From Auricularia sp. M13 (taxonomy: Eukaryota > Basidiomycota > Agaricomycetes > Auriculariales > Auriculariaceae), in contig CM073198.1 of NCBI GenBank assembly GCA_037042915.1, forward strand, positions 1,798,001-1,862,000: DNA of 64,000 nt. The letters are read 5' to 3'. The notes below the pieces were generated by a model, which was given only the letters and a program-made list of their open reading frames with translations, did no database searches and was not told the origin of the DNA. Made by a program: the position numbers and the translations under genes. Each line of letters opens with the position of its first letter. The stretch's first letter is position 1. Below, piece by piece: positions 12,475 through 24,110 of the stretch.

Positions 12475-14567
12475 CTATGCAGTCCGTTGAGAGAGCTCTT
12501 CAATGAAAAGACGCGTTTTTTCTTGCTCACGAGCCTGCTTCGTCTCCGTGAAAAGCTGCAGTGCGTTCCTGGCTCTATGCAGCGCAATATGAATGTCCCC
12601 ACGATTGGATGCGATTTTAGCAGAGCGTAACATAGCGCGTCCCAGTCGCGATGTCCAACCGTTGTGATACAGGGAAGACATGACCGCTTCCAGAAGGACC
12701 AGCGCTATCGCGTCGTCCACGAGCTCAGCAAGGGCCGCCAGGGCGCCGAGTGTGTCGCTGGCGGAAGAACGCTGGACGTTCACGATGGCCAGCGTGACAA
12801 AAGGAGCAGTAGAGTCGTCAGTGCTCCCACGAGCCATCTCCAGCAGTCTGCGAAGCCTGAGGGAATGGGAATACAGCCAAAGTAGGTTCGCCCCGGAACT
12901 GATCTCGGCGGCCAGGCTCGTCAGTACAAATTCGATCAGAGCTTGGGCTTCATCCCACTCCCCACGCCAAAGTGCGATCTCGGTGCGAGCAACGGTGAGA
13001 TGAGTTCGGCTGATGGGACTGGCGGCAAGCGGCTCCGCGAGCGCAAGAGCTCGCATAGCCCCAGCCTCGTTGTCGCCCTGCAGGTATGCCATGACAAGAT
13101 ACTTGAGAAGAGAAACATTGAAGCGATATTCCATTGCGCCCGACTTGAGCGCCAGCTCGAAGTTCTCGATCGAGAGCTCCCAATATCCCTGCTCGCGGTA
13201 TATCTCCCCGAGCGCGTCATACACGACGCAAATAGGGGGTTTCACGATGGCGGTTTTTGAGCCGTTTTCCGGCTGTTTTCAAATCTGTTTTCGAAGCCGT
13301 TTTTGCAAAAACAGGACCCCGAAACCGCTGGGAAAAACACGGATTCGGCCGAAAAACAGTTTTCGCGCGACCAGCCTCTGAGCTGCTTTTCGTCCCGTTT
13401 TCGTTTTCCGTTTCGTTTTTGCCCGCTGTTTTTCGGCATCGGCTCCACTCGGGGCTTCCGACCCCCGATCCCTGACCGTTAAGGGCATATCCTACGGACG
13501 GTTGAGAAACCACTCACGGACTGCCGGTTTTCCCGAGGGGGGTTTCACGGCTGAAAACAGTTTGCTCTGGTTTTGATGGCTGTTTTGGATTCGAAAACAA
13601 GCTCAAAAACAGACTCGAAAACAGCTCAAAAACCGCCATCGTGAAACCCCCTAATGCCGAACGTGTTCTCCGATGCCTGGAGATACGGCATGGCCTCCTG
13701 GAATAATGCGAGTGCGTCCTTCATTCTCCCCATGTCCTGATACGACGTCGCAGTCTGATACATACTGTACCCAATGATGCGGACCGCGTTCTCGTCGGTA
13801 TCGCGCATGGTGGAGATGGCCTTGTCGTACCATACGATGGCCTCGGAGTGATATCCTATGGCCTGATAGCCGTCACCAATCTTGTGGCAACAAGCAGTTG
13901 CCCGACGGGCGTCGTGTCCACGTGGGTTTGCAGCTGCCACAAAATGGTCAGTTTTATAGCGTCTCAGACAAGACGCTTAACATCAACACGTCAAATGTGT
14001 CCTGAACGCGTTTCGAAAGGTCGTTCAGATTTTCCCTGTCACGTTCCTGATGCAAAATCTGCGAGAGATAGCTCTTCTCGCCTTGCGCATGCATCAATTA
14101 GTCTGTTTCCAAAAGAAAGCTGCATTCAAAGTAAGCCACATTGTCCGAAACGCTCGGAGGGTCATTGGACGCACGCTTTGAAGCGACCCCTCGCGCCACT
14201 CTTTCGTAGACAGCCCGCGAGCTTCATCCTCAAGCTCATGCGCGAGAATCGTTACTAGTTCGTTTGCTCGTCGAGAAATCGCGATGGCTGTCTGTTTGTT
14301 TGCCCTGATATTCTGCGGCAAATGCATGAGCAAAGCCTCGCCGGTAGCTGCTGATCCCCGTCATCAACTCACGTCCGCCGATTTTGCTAGCACAGTGGCG
14401 ATTCCAAAGAGCGAGCGTGAGATGCCTTCGCCTGAAATATCTGCGGCCGCGGACGCCAGAGCAACACTTGTCGAGAGCACCATCAAGAAAAAAGATAAGC
14501 GTGACGGGATGCGCCGAATGAATCTCTGTTGATCCCGCTTGGATCCCGCGCTTTCAGAGAGAACCAA
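12475..14567 (-). pseudogene. Helical (MLKL-NTD-like) plus TPR protein gene, split by a MITE
   Basis: Minus-strand gene in several exons. The first (about 14364-14567) encodes ISRSLFGIATVLAKSAD. A GTGAGT...GCAG intron joins it in frame to NIRANKQTAIAISRRANEL. A further segment near 14.0-14.1 kb (SYLSQILHQERDRENLNDL) resembles the helical N-terminal module found in fungal MLKL-NTD-like/HeLo-like proteins. TPR helices follow (13626-13940: CCHKIGDGYQAIGYHSEAI, YSMYQTATSYQDMGRMKDAL), and the second TPR half is at 12475-13230 (ALGEIYREQGYWELSIENF onward, 5-6 helical pairs). A 417-bp element at 13235-13651 breaks the TPR array, shifting the frame and adding stops. Removing it with one TA gives a continuous reading TFGI-ICVVYD. 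No NTPase domain, usual between such modules, was seen. The intron between 13.94 and 14.0 kb is unresolved. Confidence 0.65.
13235..13651. mobile_element. 417-bp TIR element (MITE-like) with TA target duplication
   Basis: Both ends carry the same ~27-bp terminal inverted repeat beginning GGGGGTTTCACGATGGCGG, with weaker match continuing inward. Each end is flanked by TA (13233-13234 and 13652-13653), the target duplication typical of Tc1/mariner/pogo-type elements. The inside is rich in GTTTT/AAAAC runs and has no coding capacity for a transposase, so it is non-autonomous. A partial internal copy of the terminal motif (GGGGGGTTTCACGG near 13537) suggests a nested or composite structure. It sits inside the TPR gene. 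Confidence 0.85.
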
Positions 14568-16472
14568 GGTTTTTCAGGCTCAATTTATGAGGAAGATGTA
14601 TGTAAGGATATTTAAAGAAAACCTTCTCTAACATGCATTTTTACACCTGTCACAGTGGGGATTCGTCTTCACATAGAAATCGCAATCTAAAACTTGAACT
14701 CAAGATCAGCACAGCCTTCAAACAACGGCAATATAGTTTGAAGTTTATCTCAGTATAGCAATTGAGGAGATTGAAGTGTACGATGTACATTTTATACCTG
14801 ATGAAGGATAGCATCAGGTAATGGAAGGACGAGTCATAGTGACGGTGTTCGAAGTGCGTCGACAAGACGGTCACGGTTCAACCGTCTTATGGACTCTTCA
14901 TTGTATGGAGGGAGAAGGAGGGAAGGGGTGACATTTCCAGTTTCATAGTCTACATACATAAAAATTCGTACACGTCATGCGCAAGCCTATCTGGTTTGTG
15001 TGGTAAATAGCGCATCCGCGCAGGCAGGGTCGCCAACGGATGCGAACTCCCGCGGGAACAGGACACAGAGTCTAAAAGACAGAAGGAATCTGGCTATGCC
15101 TCATGCCGGCGGCCCTCAGGCTCAACAGCACGGTCCCTGATGGCGCCCGCGTTTCCCCTACCCCGCGGCCGGTCTTGCCCCAGCCTTCCGGTCTTCGGAA
15201 TCGCGCCACCATGCCGGCCACGCCCGCTCATATGTAACCAACTCTCACGCCTTCGGGACAAGTCAGCCTGTCATAATCTCAGTATGGTCATGCTCATGGC
15301 CGGCTGCAATATCGCATATACGAACATGAGGCCCGTCTGGAACTGTGGGGCAACGCAGACGCCCCGGTCTCGACGATAACGCGGCCTCGTGACCTCGGAG
15401 GGAGGCAACAGAAGCATATACATGCTCCTGCAATTTACGCAATCGCGCAGGAAGTAGAATAGCTCCCGCTGCGGTGCCGTGCCCAATGCGGGCATCCGCG
15501 GCCGCAGCACTCCGCGGTGGATCCTCTGAGACTACAAGTGAGTGTGAGTGTGCTCCAATCGTGCAGCCATGATGAGTACCGCTGCTAAATGGCAAAGGCA
15601 TGAAGGAGACATCCTTTCTCAGAGCTAAAGCCCCGCGCTGAGTGTTAATGAACGCAGAACCGCCCGGGAAGTCCGCGCGGCCAGTGGCACGAGCTCCCCG
15701 ACCTCGGTTGAGATTCTGGACCCGGGCTTGCGACAAGCGACGGACGCGGTCCGACGACTCAGGCCACGCCCAAGCCTCGTGCCCGCACTGTTCGCGGCAA
15801 ATTCGAACTCGGCCTGAACAACAACACCCCGCAGTGCGTCATGCGCCACCGCACAGCCAGTCTCGTACTCTTGAATGCATCATATTGGTTTTTCTTCTGA
15901 GCACCCTAGTACACCGAGAATGAAAGTCGAACGGGGGACGCGCGCAGCGGACGACTGAATCAGAGAGTTCGTCAAGCGAAAGGGGAAAATGCGAGGACAT
16001 CATAATGCGGGGTGGGTCTACTACAGATGCAGTGGTGCGTGCGGGGGACGACGGATGTGTACAATGAACGCGGGGAGAAAATTGGCACAGCGTAGGCGGA
16101 GGCAGTAGGACGTGGGAACATGCATAGTGAGGCAGGAAATGGAATGAGAGGGGAAAGTGGCGCGTGGCGCCTTTTAACGTTAGGAGTATGGACTGTGCGC
16201 GCACACACAAGACGGCGCGCGAATACCGAGCAGGGTGCCAAGAGGAGAATGCGACGTCGAGGATGAAAAGACCAGGGAAAGAAAATCGAGGCCGTGCGCA
16301 GCGGGGACCTGTCCTGCGCGCGCAAATCAGATGGGGAAAGTCGTGAGTGGGTCAATGCTACATTGGGATGCTTGAGGCGTGAAAGCATGCATGCGAGAGC
16401 AGAGAGACGGGGCGGAAAGCATGACGAGATCGTAGCGGGGTCGGTAGAGATGCATAGAAGAGATTCCTAGAA
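14568..16472. other. Intergenic, locally AT-rich
   Basis: About 1.9 kb between the start of the TPR gene and the stop of the CENP-B-type gene. The part at 14.58-14.82 kb is clearly more AT-rich than its neighbours. The rest holds only short frames without recognisable motifs and probably includes the 3' UTR of the CENP-B-type gene. Confidence 0.5.
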
Positions 16473-18297
16473 TTAGACGCTGGGCGCGCGCTCCATCCGG
16501 CGCCGCATGTTGGCGAGGACCGCGCGTTCCTCCTGGGTCATGAACGCCTCGGCCGTGCTGCTGAGGTACTCGACCGCGGCAGTGATGCCGGCCGTAGCGG
16601 GCGCGGGCTGCTGCGCGGGCGGAAGTGCGCCGTAGGGCGTGATGCCGGACGTGCTGGCGAGCTGGGTCTGCTGGTAGCTGTGCGGGTCGAGAATGTACGG
16701 CCGGAAGCCACCGCGCACGCCGTTCGAGTAGCCCGCGTCCTCGGGCCTCGAGATCATGATGGGCTCGACGGGCTTGTTGAGCTGCTCGAGCGACTTGTTC
16801 TCGCGCTTGGCTCGGAGGAGCTGCGCGCGACGGCCGAGGATGAGCTCCATGCGCAACTCCTCGTCGATCATGCCCTGCTCGACCTGCTCGCCGTGCTCCT
16901 CCATGATCTGCTCCTCGGCGAGACGGAAGAGCTCGACGCGCTCGTCCTTCTTCTGCTGGCGCTGCGCGAGACGCTCCTCTTTCGTGAGGCCCTCCTCGCC
17001 CTCGAGCACGCGGTCCTCGTAGTCAGAGTACTCATCGCCGGTCAGCTCGCCATCTGGGCCCATGGTACGAGCGCGCGGGCGGCCGATGAGAACGCCACGA
17101 CGGATGTTGTGCCGGTGCTTGAAGTTCTCGACCCAGCCAGAGCTCGCCTTGAACTTGTCGTCGCTGATGCCGATGTCCTTTGCGACCTCGCGCGCCTTGG
17201 AACGGATGAGCTGGTCGGTGAGGTGGACCTTATCCTTGGTGCATTGCTTGAGGATGATAAGAAGACGCTTCTCGAGCGCAGGGAATTTGGAAGGGCTGTG
17301 GCGTGGTGAGGGATGTCAGTCCTGCGACGTGAGAACAAAGGCCAAATACGCCGACTGACCGATGTTTGATGATTTTGAGCTCCTCGCCCTCGGGCACGTT
17401 CATCCACTTTTGTTTCTGCTTGAGGATCTTGGAGATGGTGCTGCGCTCGACACCATAGCGCGCCGCGATGTCCTCCTGACGCGCCTCGGGGTGCGATTTA
17501 GCGTAGCAGCAGATTGCCTTGCGGTCGATATTGTACAGCCGCGTCTTGCGAGTACGGCCTATACGCCCACCGGACGGGGCGACAGGCTCGGCGAGCAGCG
17601 CGGCATTGGGGTCGCCGCCTGATGACGGGCCGGACTGCTCCAGAACGTAGGCTGTGTGCTGGACGTCGTGGCCGCCGTCCATGGCGCAGTCCTGGCGTTG
17701 CTGGCCGTCGTGAGCGTGGAAAGACGCGTGCTGGCTGCCAGAGAGGGACGTGAGGCTGGTTGAAGCGACGCTGAGCGCCGGCGACGTCGAGCGACCGCCA
17801 TTCGAGTAATACGCGCGCGATGAGGGCGCAGACGAGACCGTCGTCGGCGTCGACGGGTAAGGCGGCGAGCCCTGGTGATACTGCATGGTGAGGGCCGTGC
17901 GGGGGCTGGGCGCGACGCCGTGGTCGATGTAGGCGCCGGCGTCGAACATGGCCATCGGTTGGAACTGCGGCGCGTACATGCTGACCGACGGCGAGCGGCG
18001 GGGCATTTGCAACGGCTCTGGCATCGCCAGAGGCGGCGCCGGCGGCGCCGCGGACTCGAGCTGCTGGGCGCGGGCCCTTTGCGCGCGCGTGAGCACTCCG
18101 CCCAGGGACGCTGCCGACGCCGAAGAAGCTCCTGGCGCCATCGCCGACGGCGGCGCCGAGGCCTGCTGCTGGCCGAGCGCGGCGTAGTGCTCGCCACCGT
18201 CGAGCGCGTGCGTATAGAAAAGCGCGTCTTGGGATACGTCGCCGGGCTGCGGCCAGCCTTGGTCGCCATACAAATACTGTTGCTGCTCGCTGTCCAT
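16473..18297 (-). CDS. CENP-B-type HTH DNA-binding protein (no transposase domain)
   Basis: Two exons, 17360-18297 and 16473-17295, join in frame across a 64-bp phase-2 intron to give 586 residues. The N-terminal ~240 residues are low-complexity (Gln/Ala/Ser/Pro). Next is a psq/CENP-B N-type helix-turn-helix (YNIDRKAICCYAKSHPEA, then QEDIAARYGVERSTISKIL). Across the intron a second HTH_Tnp_Tc5/CENP-B module follows (TDQLIRSKAREVAKDIGIS, FKASSGWVENFKHRHNIRRG). An acidic/charged coiled-coil-like stretch comes after (LTKEERLAQRQQKKDERVEL), then a Pro/Ala tail ending ERAPSV. The tandem HTH pair is that of pogo-family transposases and CENP-B/Abp1-like proteins. No DDE catalytic domain is present, so this looks like a host DNA-binding protein, nuclear, perhaps chromatin- or promoter-binding. 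Confidence 0.8.
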
Positions 18298-21200
18298 GGC
18301 GTCGTGCTCGGGCTATATGCAGTTCGTAAGCTTGAGTCTTGCGGGTCGGCGGCGCGTGCTGGGCGAGCAAGTGCGCCAGTCAGTGGTGGGTAAAACCGCG
18401 TGCAAAGTCCGGATCAGCCCAAGGCTGGCTCAAGCTAAATAGACCGCGCCGCTCACTGCTCCCGCTCACCCACGCCATTGTAATTTCTGCAAACGTGGCC
18501 TTCGGACTTGAATATTGCCAGTCTCATACCCCAGCTATCGCTCTCACCCTCCTGCCAGCCTGTCTCACCGTGCCACCCCCGTCTCCCACGCCGGAGGCCG
18601 GCCGCAGGCGCTCTCACCCGCCAGGGAGCCTCAGAGCCCCAGCGCAGAGTCTGAGAGCTGCACATCATACGACTGCGCGGAGATAGGCCCGAGAGAAACA
18701 GGGGAAATCATGGCTGCCTCGTGTTGTTGATCCTTGCGAAGGCATGCACACAGCAACCAAGCGCCGTATCCCGTGTCTGTCCATCGCATCTCATGAATGA
18801 CACCTTGCTTCCTTGCGCGCCGCGGACCGCACGCGACCTGCTCGGGGAAAGGGACTTTGTATATGAATGCCGAAAAGTACAACGTTCTCCGGGAAAATAC
18901 AACAGTCTGAGTTTCTGACAGCGGCGTCAATTCTGAGCTGGTACAACCATACAGCCAGCCACCAGGCATGCCAGGCAAGCGAGCGAATCTAAGCAGCCGC
19001 AGCCAGCCGTCTCCTCCCGTGCTCGCTACTCGCCACTCACTAACAGGGCCTAAATTATCATTATGCGACGAAGGAAAAGAAAGAAGGAACCCCAGAAACG
19101 AGGCATGCGCTTGGCTTGCATGGAGAGAAAAGGCACACCAGCACCTTAGAGTAATACGCGCTGTGTGGTCGAGAACTGGCAGGCTCGGAAAATAGAAGGG
19201 CGACCCGATTCGCAGCATGAACCGACCGTGGCGGGTGTTAGGGCTGCCAAGGGGGGTGCGAGATGCGCATGCAGATCATAGCACTGCTGCTCTGTTGCAC
19301 GCACATCATCCCGCGCGAGTCTCGGCGCGGGGGAGCAGGCGCGGGATGCGCTGGCATTGGCTGCACAGGGCGTCTGGACTTCCGCGCACTGGCGGATCGC
19401 TGTCGCTTGCCAGGGACGCCAAACAGAGAAGAAGGAAGGCGCGACAACAGGTGGGAGCAGTCCGCGCCGCTGACGTACAACATCTCAACGCGTTCGGGCG
19501 AGCGGTGCGGGTTCGCCGTGCACGCTGGCTGGCGTGTATGCTGGACGCAAGGCGAGGCAAAGTGCGATACAACCGCGCCAGGGAGGAGGCCCGAGGGGAC
19601 TTGGGCGACGACGCCGCTGCCTCGTTGCGTTGTGAGGGGAGTTTCGCGGCGACCCCATGCATTCGCGCTGAAACGCGCCGGACTTAGGCCATATCCAGAG
19701 GACAAGTGCGACCAGACCGGCAGGCAAGGCGTGCGTGCGGCATGCTGCACTGCGCGATTTTTCGTCCCCCAAAAGATTGCAGATTGCAGCAAATTACAGA
19801 ATATTCCGGCCAGAAACATAGCCTGGGAGAACCACGCCCCCGCACGGTCATCTGAGAGCGAGAGATGAAATTTATCCGCATCCGCTAGTTCCAGGCCGGC
19901 AAGAAGAAGGTAAGATAGGCGGCTTGCACAAGGCACACGAACAAGCCAGTGGGAGGACGAGTCAGGCTTGATAATCGTTGTCAGTTACGCGGGGCTCGTC
20001 CGCGCAGAGTATTCAGACGAGCTGCTTCGTGAGATGCCACGTGCATCATCATGCGGAGCAGATATACCACAGTGGCACTGGCCGCGAAGCGTGAGGGCGT
20101 CATCTGGATCATGGCATGCCTGGGCTTGCATTGTCCGGAAGCGGCCGTCCGCAAAATTGCATCGTTACAGCATCCGCGGCTCCGAGGGCAAACAAACGAA
20201 AGCTATTCCTCGGCAGGCAGTCCCGAGACTGAGTGGGCGAATGTGGACGGACATGGGCCATATGCTACGCAGCGGATTCGACGAAGAGAGCCAGTCGCGG
20301 AATCTGCGCCCGGTCCGAGAGCGCCGCATTGCCACTGAGAACGCATCGATGATCGCAAGTGGCATGATGCTCAGGCACGACGCGGACCCCTCGCGTCTTC
20401 GCGGACGCTGCCGCGCGAAACGCGTTGAAAGGCGCCGCTGGCGTGTCCGGTTCTTGCTGCCCACGGCGCAGGCGCTCGTCCCTGAAGTCCTGAGTCTGAC
20501 GCAGCTAAGCCCGCGGGCGCACGCGAAACTGAGGAAGCGATCTGGAGTTGAACACGCGTTCGCCTCGTGTTTTGCAAGAACCTAGCTTCGGGCGCGCGCG
20601 CGCTGGTCGCAGTTGTCATCCCATGAGCCGGGTCTGATCGCGAAAGGAAAGGGGCCCCTGGTGCATTCATTTGGGCGTCGAAGCGCCATGCATGCAGAGA
20701 CGTTCGTGCGCAGCGCTTCCGGCCGCGCGCAGACGCCCGAGCCGCCCCCCGCGCAAGCGCAACTGCAACGCGGCTGCATCGTGTTTTTTTGCGAAAATTA
20801 GCTATCAGCATGTAATCAAATAGAGACGAGAAATAGGTGCCTTTGAGTTTGCGTACAGATCCAGAGCGAGAAGGCCAATGAGAGCGCTGACACAGGCCTC
20901 CGACTCGGACAACCCGCTTCTGCCGCTGCCGGGGCTCGCAGCGGGTGACAGTGAGGTAAAAGCCCAGCGAGGCCTCGAGGCCATTGCGGAGAAGCCCAGA
21001 TCTGGTGCATCGGTCGCCAGCGAGAGGGGTTCGATTTCTCGCGGGCAGTTCAGTTCAGTTGCGAAGGAAAACAAGCAGCTGGCGAGATGAGGCCACAGCG
21101 AGCGTGAAGCCTGAGCCCTGGGTCCCATGCTTAATCGTAGCAACTCTGCAAGATTAGGCCGTATTTGGGCAGCAATTGAGCAGGGGCATTCAGTGCGCGG

Positions 21201-21406
21201 GACGCTCAATGCGCGGGCTCTGACGGCGCCAGAGAACGTGCCTTTGAGCTGCTGTGGCGGCCACATTGCGCCGAGATACTGCTGGGGGCCAGTGGCCAGC
21301 CGCGTTGGCGTTGCTGGCCGGGAGAAGAGGGGAGATCGAAAAAGCGTGACAGCGCGCCTGTCACGCGTCCTGACCTCACTCCCGTCCCCACCGGCCCAGC
21401 ATCGAC
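18298..21406. other. Intergenic, 3.1 kb, no gene recognised
   Basis: Lies between the divergent start codons of the CENP-B-type gene and FEN1. GC-rich, with many long but motif-free frames on both strands, as expected from composition alone. Promoters and 5' UTRs of both genes must lie here. No RNA gene or repeat was recognised by eye. Confidence 0.5.
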
Positions 21407-23401
21407 ATGGGCATCAAAGGCCTGACCGCGCTCGTCCGCGAGCACGCTCCCAATGCCTTCAAGGTGCGCTGGCCACCGTGCGCAGCTCAGAATGGTCGCT
21501 CACAGCGCCTGTACCAGGAGCACGATATTAAGACGCTTTTTGGGCGCAAAGTGGCCATCGACGCGTCAATGAGCATCTACCAGTTCCTCATCGCCGTCAG
21601 GCAGCAGGACGGCCAGCTTCTGATGAACGAGGCCGGCGAAACCACGAGGTGCGCGTTCGAGCCCTGGCAGTGTCACTTTCTGCCCGTCTTTTCCTTTCCA
21701 CTGAGCACACACGCGCGCAGCCATCTCATGGGCTTCTTCTACCGCACCATCCGCATTGTCGAGAACGGTATCAAGCCCGCATATGTCTTCGACGGCAAGC
21801 CGCCCGAGCTCAAGTCCGGCGTCGTCCGTCCCGTCCTTGCTGCCACGCCCGCGCCGTTCTAAGCCCCAGTTTTCAGCTCGCAAAACGCTTCGAGGCAAGG
21901 GAAGATGCTAAGGAGGCCGGCGAGGAGGCCAAGGAAGTGGGTGCGTCGCGTGTCTTTACGTTCTGCCCGGACACGGTCCCTGATCCGACTCGCTGCTGCA
22001 CGCCCACATTCGATATCAATCTCATATTGAACGCGTCCCATAATTACACCGGGATAACTGCTGCTGCCTCGTTGCACTCAACCCCAACACAGGCACGGCG
22101 GAAGACGTCGAGCGTTTCCAGCGCCGCACGGTCAAGGTCACCCGGGAACATAACGAAGAATGCCAGAAGCTGCTCCGCCTCATGGGCATCCCCGTCGTCA
22201 TCGTGCGTAGCTCGCCACCCTTGCAGTTCATTTACCTATCCGCTGATTGATTTTTTTATTTAATTTTGATTTATCCGAATTTTATTTTGCTCTTCCCGCT
22301 AGGCACCCTCCGAGGCAGAGGCTCAATGCGCAGAGTTGGCACGAGGCGGCAAAGTGTATGCCGCAGGGTCTGAGGACATGGACACCCTCACCTTCGGCGC
22401 GCCCATCCTCTACCGGCACCTCACCTTTTCCGAGGCGAAAAAGCAGCCCATTAGCGAGATCGATCTCCAGAAGGCCCTGGACGGCCTCAACATGACCATG
22501 GAGCAGGTACACGCGCTCCCCACCCTTCCAGTATTCCCGCTGCTCATTGACGCCGCGTGGGATGTGACTGTTAGTTCATAGAACTGTGCTTGCTATTGGG
22601 GTGCGATTACCTCGAGCCTATCAAGGGCATTGGCCCCAAGTCTGCGCTCAAGTACATCCGTGAGATGGGCTCACTGGACAAGATCCTCGAGCACCTCCGA
22701 GAAAAGTATGTCTCTTTGCTTTCTCGCTCCTTTGTGCGCCGCTGATCATGACTCAGGCAAGCTGACCGCGACGATGCGGTTGAGGCGGGCAAGATGAAGA
22801 AGGGAGGCATCCAGGTGCCGGAGCACTGGCCGTGGGAGGCCGCAAAACAGCTCTTTATCAAGCCGGACGTCATGCCCGCCGACCAGGTCGAGGTCTGTAT
22901 TTTTTCCTCCCCACTCCGGAGGCGACACGTGTTGACCCTAACTCCACTTTGCCACCAGCTCGAATGGAAGAACCCGGATGTGGACGGGCTCGTCGAGTTC
23001 CTCGTCACCACTAAGGGCTTCAAGTGCGCATCCTGCTTACCCCACTTCTTGTCCCGTCGCCCGACTGATTTCCCCCTTTCTCCTTTTGCAATAGCGAGGA
23101 GCGGGTACGCAAGGGCGCGGAGAAGCTGTCCAAGTTCCTCAGCGCGAAACAACAAGGCCGGCTGGACGGATTCTTCAAGGTCACGCCCAAGACGACGTCG
23201 CCCGACAAGGGCAAGGACGACAAGGGCAAGGGCAAGGATGCGAAGGGCAAAAAGCGCAAGGTGCGTCTTTGCCCCATTTGGGTTTGACGTCCGCGGCGCG
23301 CCGCTGACCCTTGCCGCGGCGAACCCGAACCACGACCCCGCACCCCATAGGCGGACGAGAAGGACGCCGGGTCGAGCAAGAAGACGAAGACGAAGAAGTA
23401 A
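21407..23401 (+). CDS. FEN1: Flap endonuclease 1 (FEN1/RAD27)
   Basis: Structure-specific 5' nuclease that removes 5' flaps during Okazaki-fragment maturation and long-patch base-excision repair, working with PCNA in the nucleus. Eleven exons were solved: 21407-21463, 21518-21648, 21721-21823, 21877-21940, 22093-22202, 22303-22506, 22575-22705, 22757-22892, 22959-23023, 23095-23260 and 23351-23401. They total 1218 nt with one continuous frame (405 residues; human about 380). Visible motifs: N-terminal MGIKGL (Gly2 essential), [23 protein letters not shown], the I-domain metal site [12 protein letters not shown] with [11 protein letters not shown], the helix-hairpin-helix [16 protein letters not shown], and the PCNA-binding [10 protein letters not shown] box. 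The tail is a Lys-rich nuclear localisation region (KGKKRK, KKTKTKK). All splice sites are GT-AG. Confidence 0.97.
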
Positions 23402-24110
23402 ATCGCGATCGCCCTGCCCCGGGGCCCCGTCGCCGAATCGGGTCCTGTTGCCTTCCCTACCTCTGTGTGTCTGTGTGTCTGTGTCCGTTCTCGCACTCGT
23501 CCATCGCTCTTCGCTGTCCGTTTGCTCGTGATCCCTCATCTGTGTTGCATAATGTAGTGTATCAGTCCTAACAGTGTCCGTGGTATTGTAGTATCTTCCT
23601 CCTGCCTCGGACGCACCGCGCAGGATGCAGCTCAGGCTGTGCGCTCGCGTGCTCGAGACGCCGGTTCTGCGCGAGGGCCGTGTTCCGGTTGTCCACACAA
23701 CGATTTGCACCCTGGTGGGAACGTGCGTTTTCGAGCAGACGTCCTTACTGCAGGTAGGTACGGTGTATCTATGTCTATATTTATGCTAGCTGATTCATAT
23801 TTTGAGTAGAGTGATCCGCGGCGTTGTCAGGGAACTTGCTCATCGTTCAACTCGACGTCCAAGGTTCAATGCCTCACCGTTCGTCCCCATTCGTCCGTCG
23901 GCCGCCGTCAGCGCCAAGCAGCATTCTGCTTCCCTGCCAAAGTGCTCTGTGGACCGTCATGTGATGCTGGGCAACTGGGCGCACGATCACACCTCGGACT
24001 TTTGGCCACCTTTAGCGCATTGTGGTTCGATTTACAAAGTAATTACTTAAAGGGAAAGTGGATTTGGCGCAACCGGCTCTCAGTCTCTTGCTGCCACTCG
24101 CAACCTACGA
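23402..24110. other. Intergenic between FEN1 and the first SDR gene
   Basis: Contains the FEN1 3' UTR, with a short CTGTGTGT-type tract just after the stop near 23.46-23.49 kb, and the promoter of the downstream SDR gene. Nothing else seen. Confidence 0.5.

Noticed and set aside
13257-13513. Open frames inside the 13.2-kb inverted-repeat element as a transposase
   Set aside because: Fewer than 100 codons, low complexity from GTTTT runs, no catalytic motif; the element is non-autonomous.
16680-17309. Long plus-strand open frame opposite the CENP-B-type gene
   Set aside because: It is the antisense of a GC-rich exon and has Leu/Arg/Ala-biased composition without motifs.
19217-20811. Several 140-230-codon frames on both strands between the CENP-B-type gene and FEN1
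   Set aside because: Overlapping in all frames, no domain, no intron logic; expected in GC-rich intergenic DNA.
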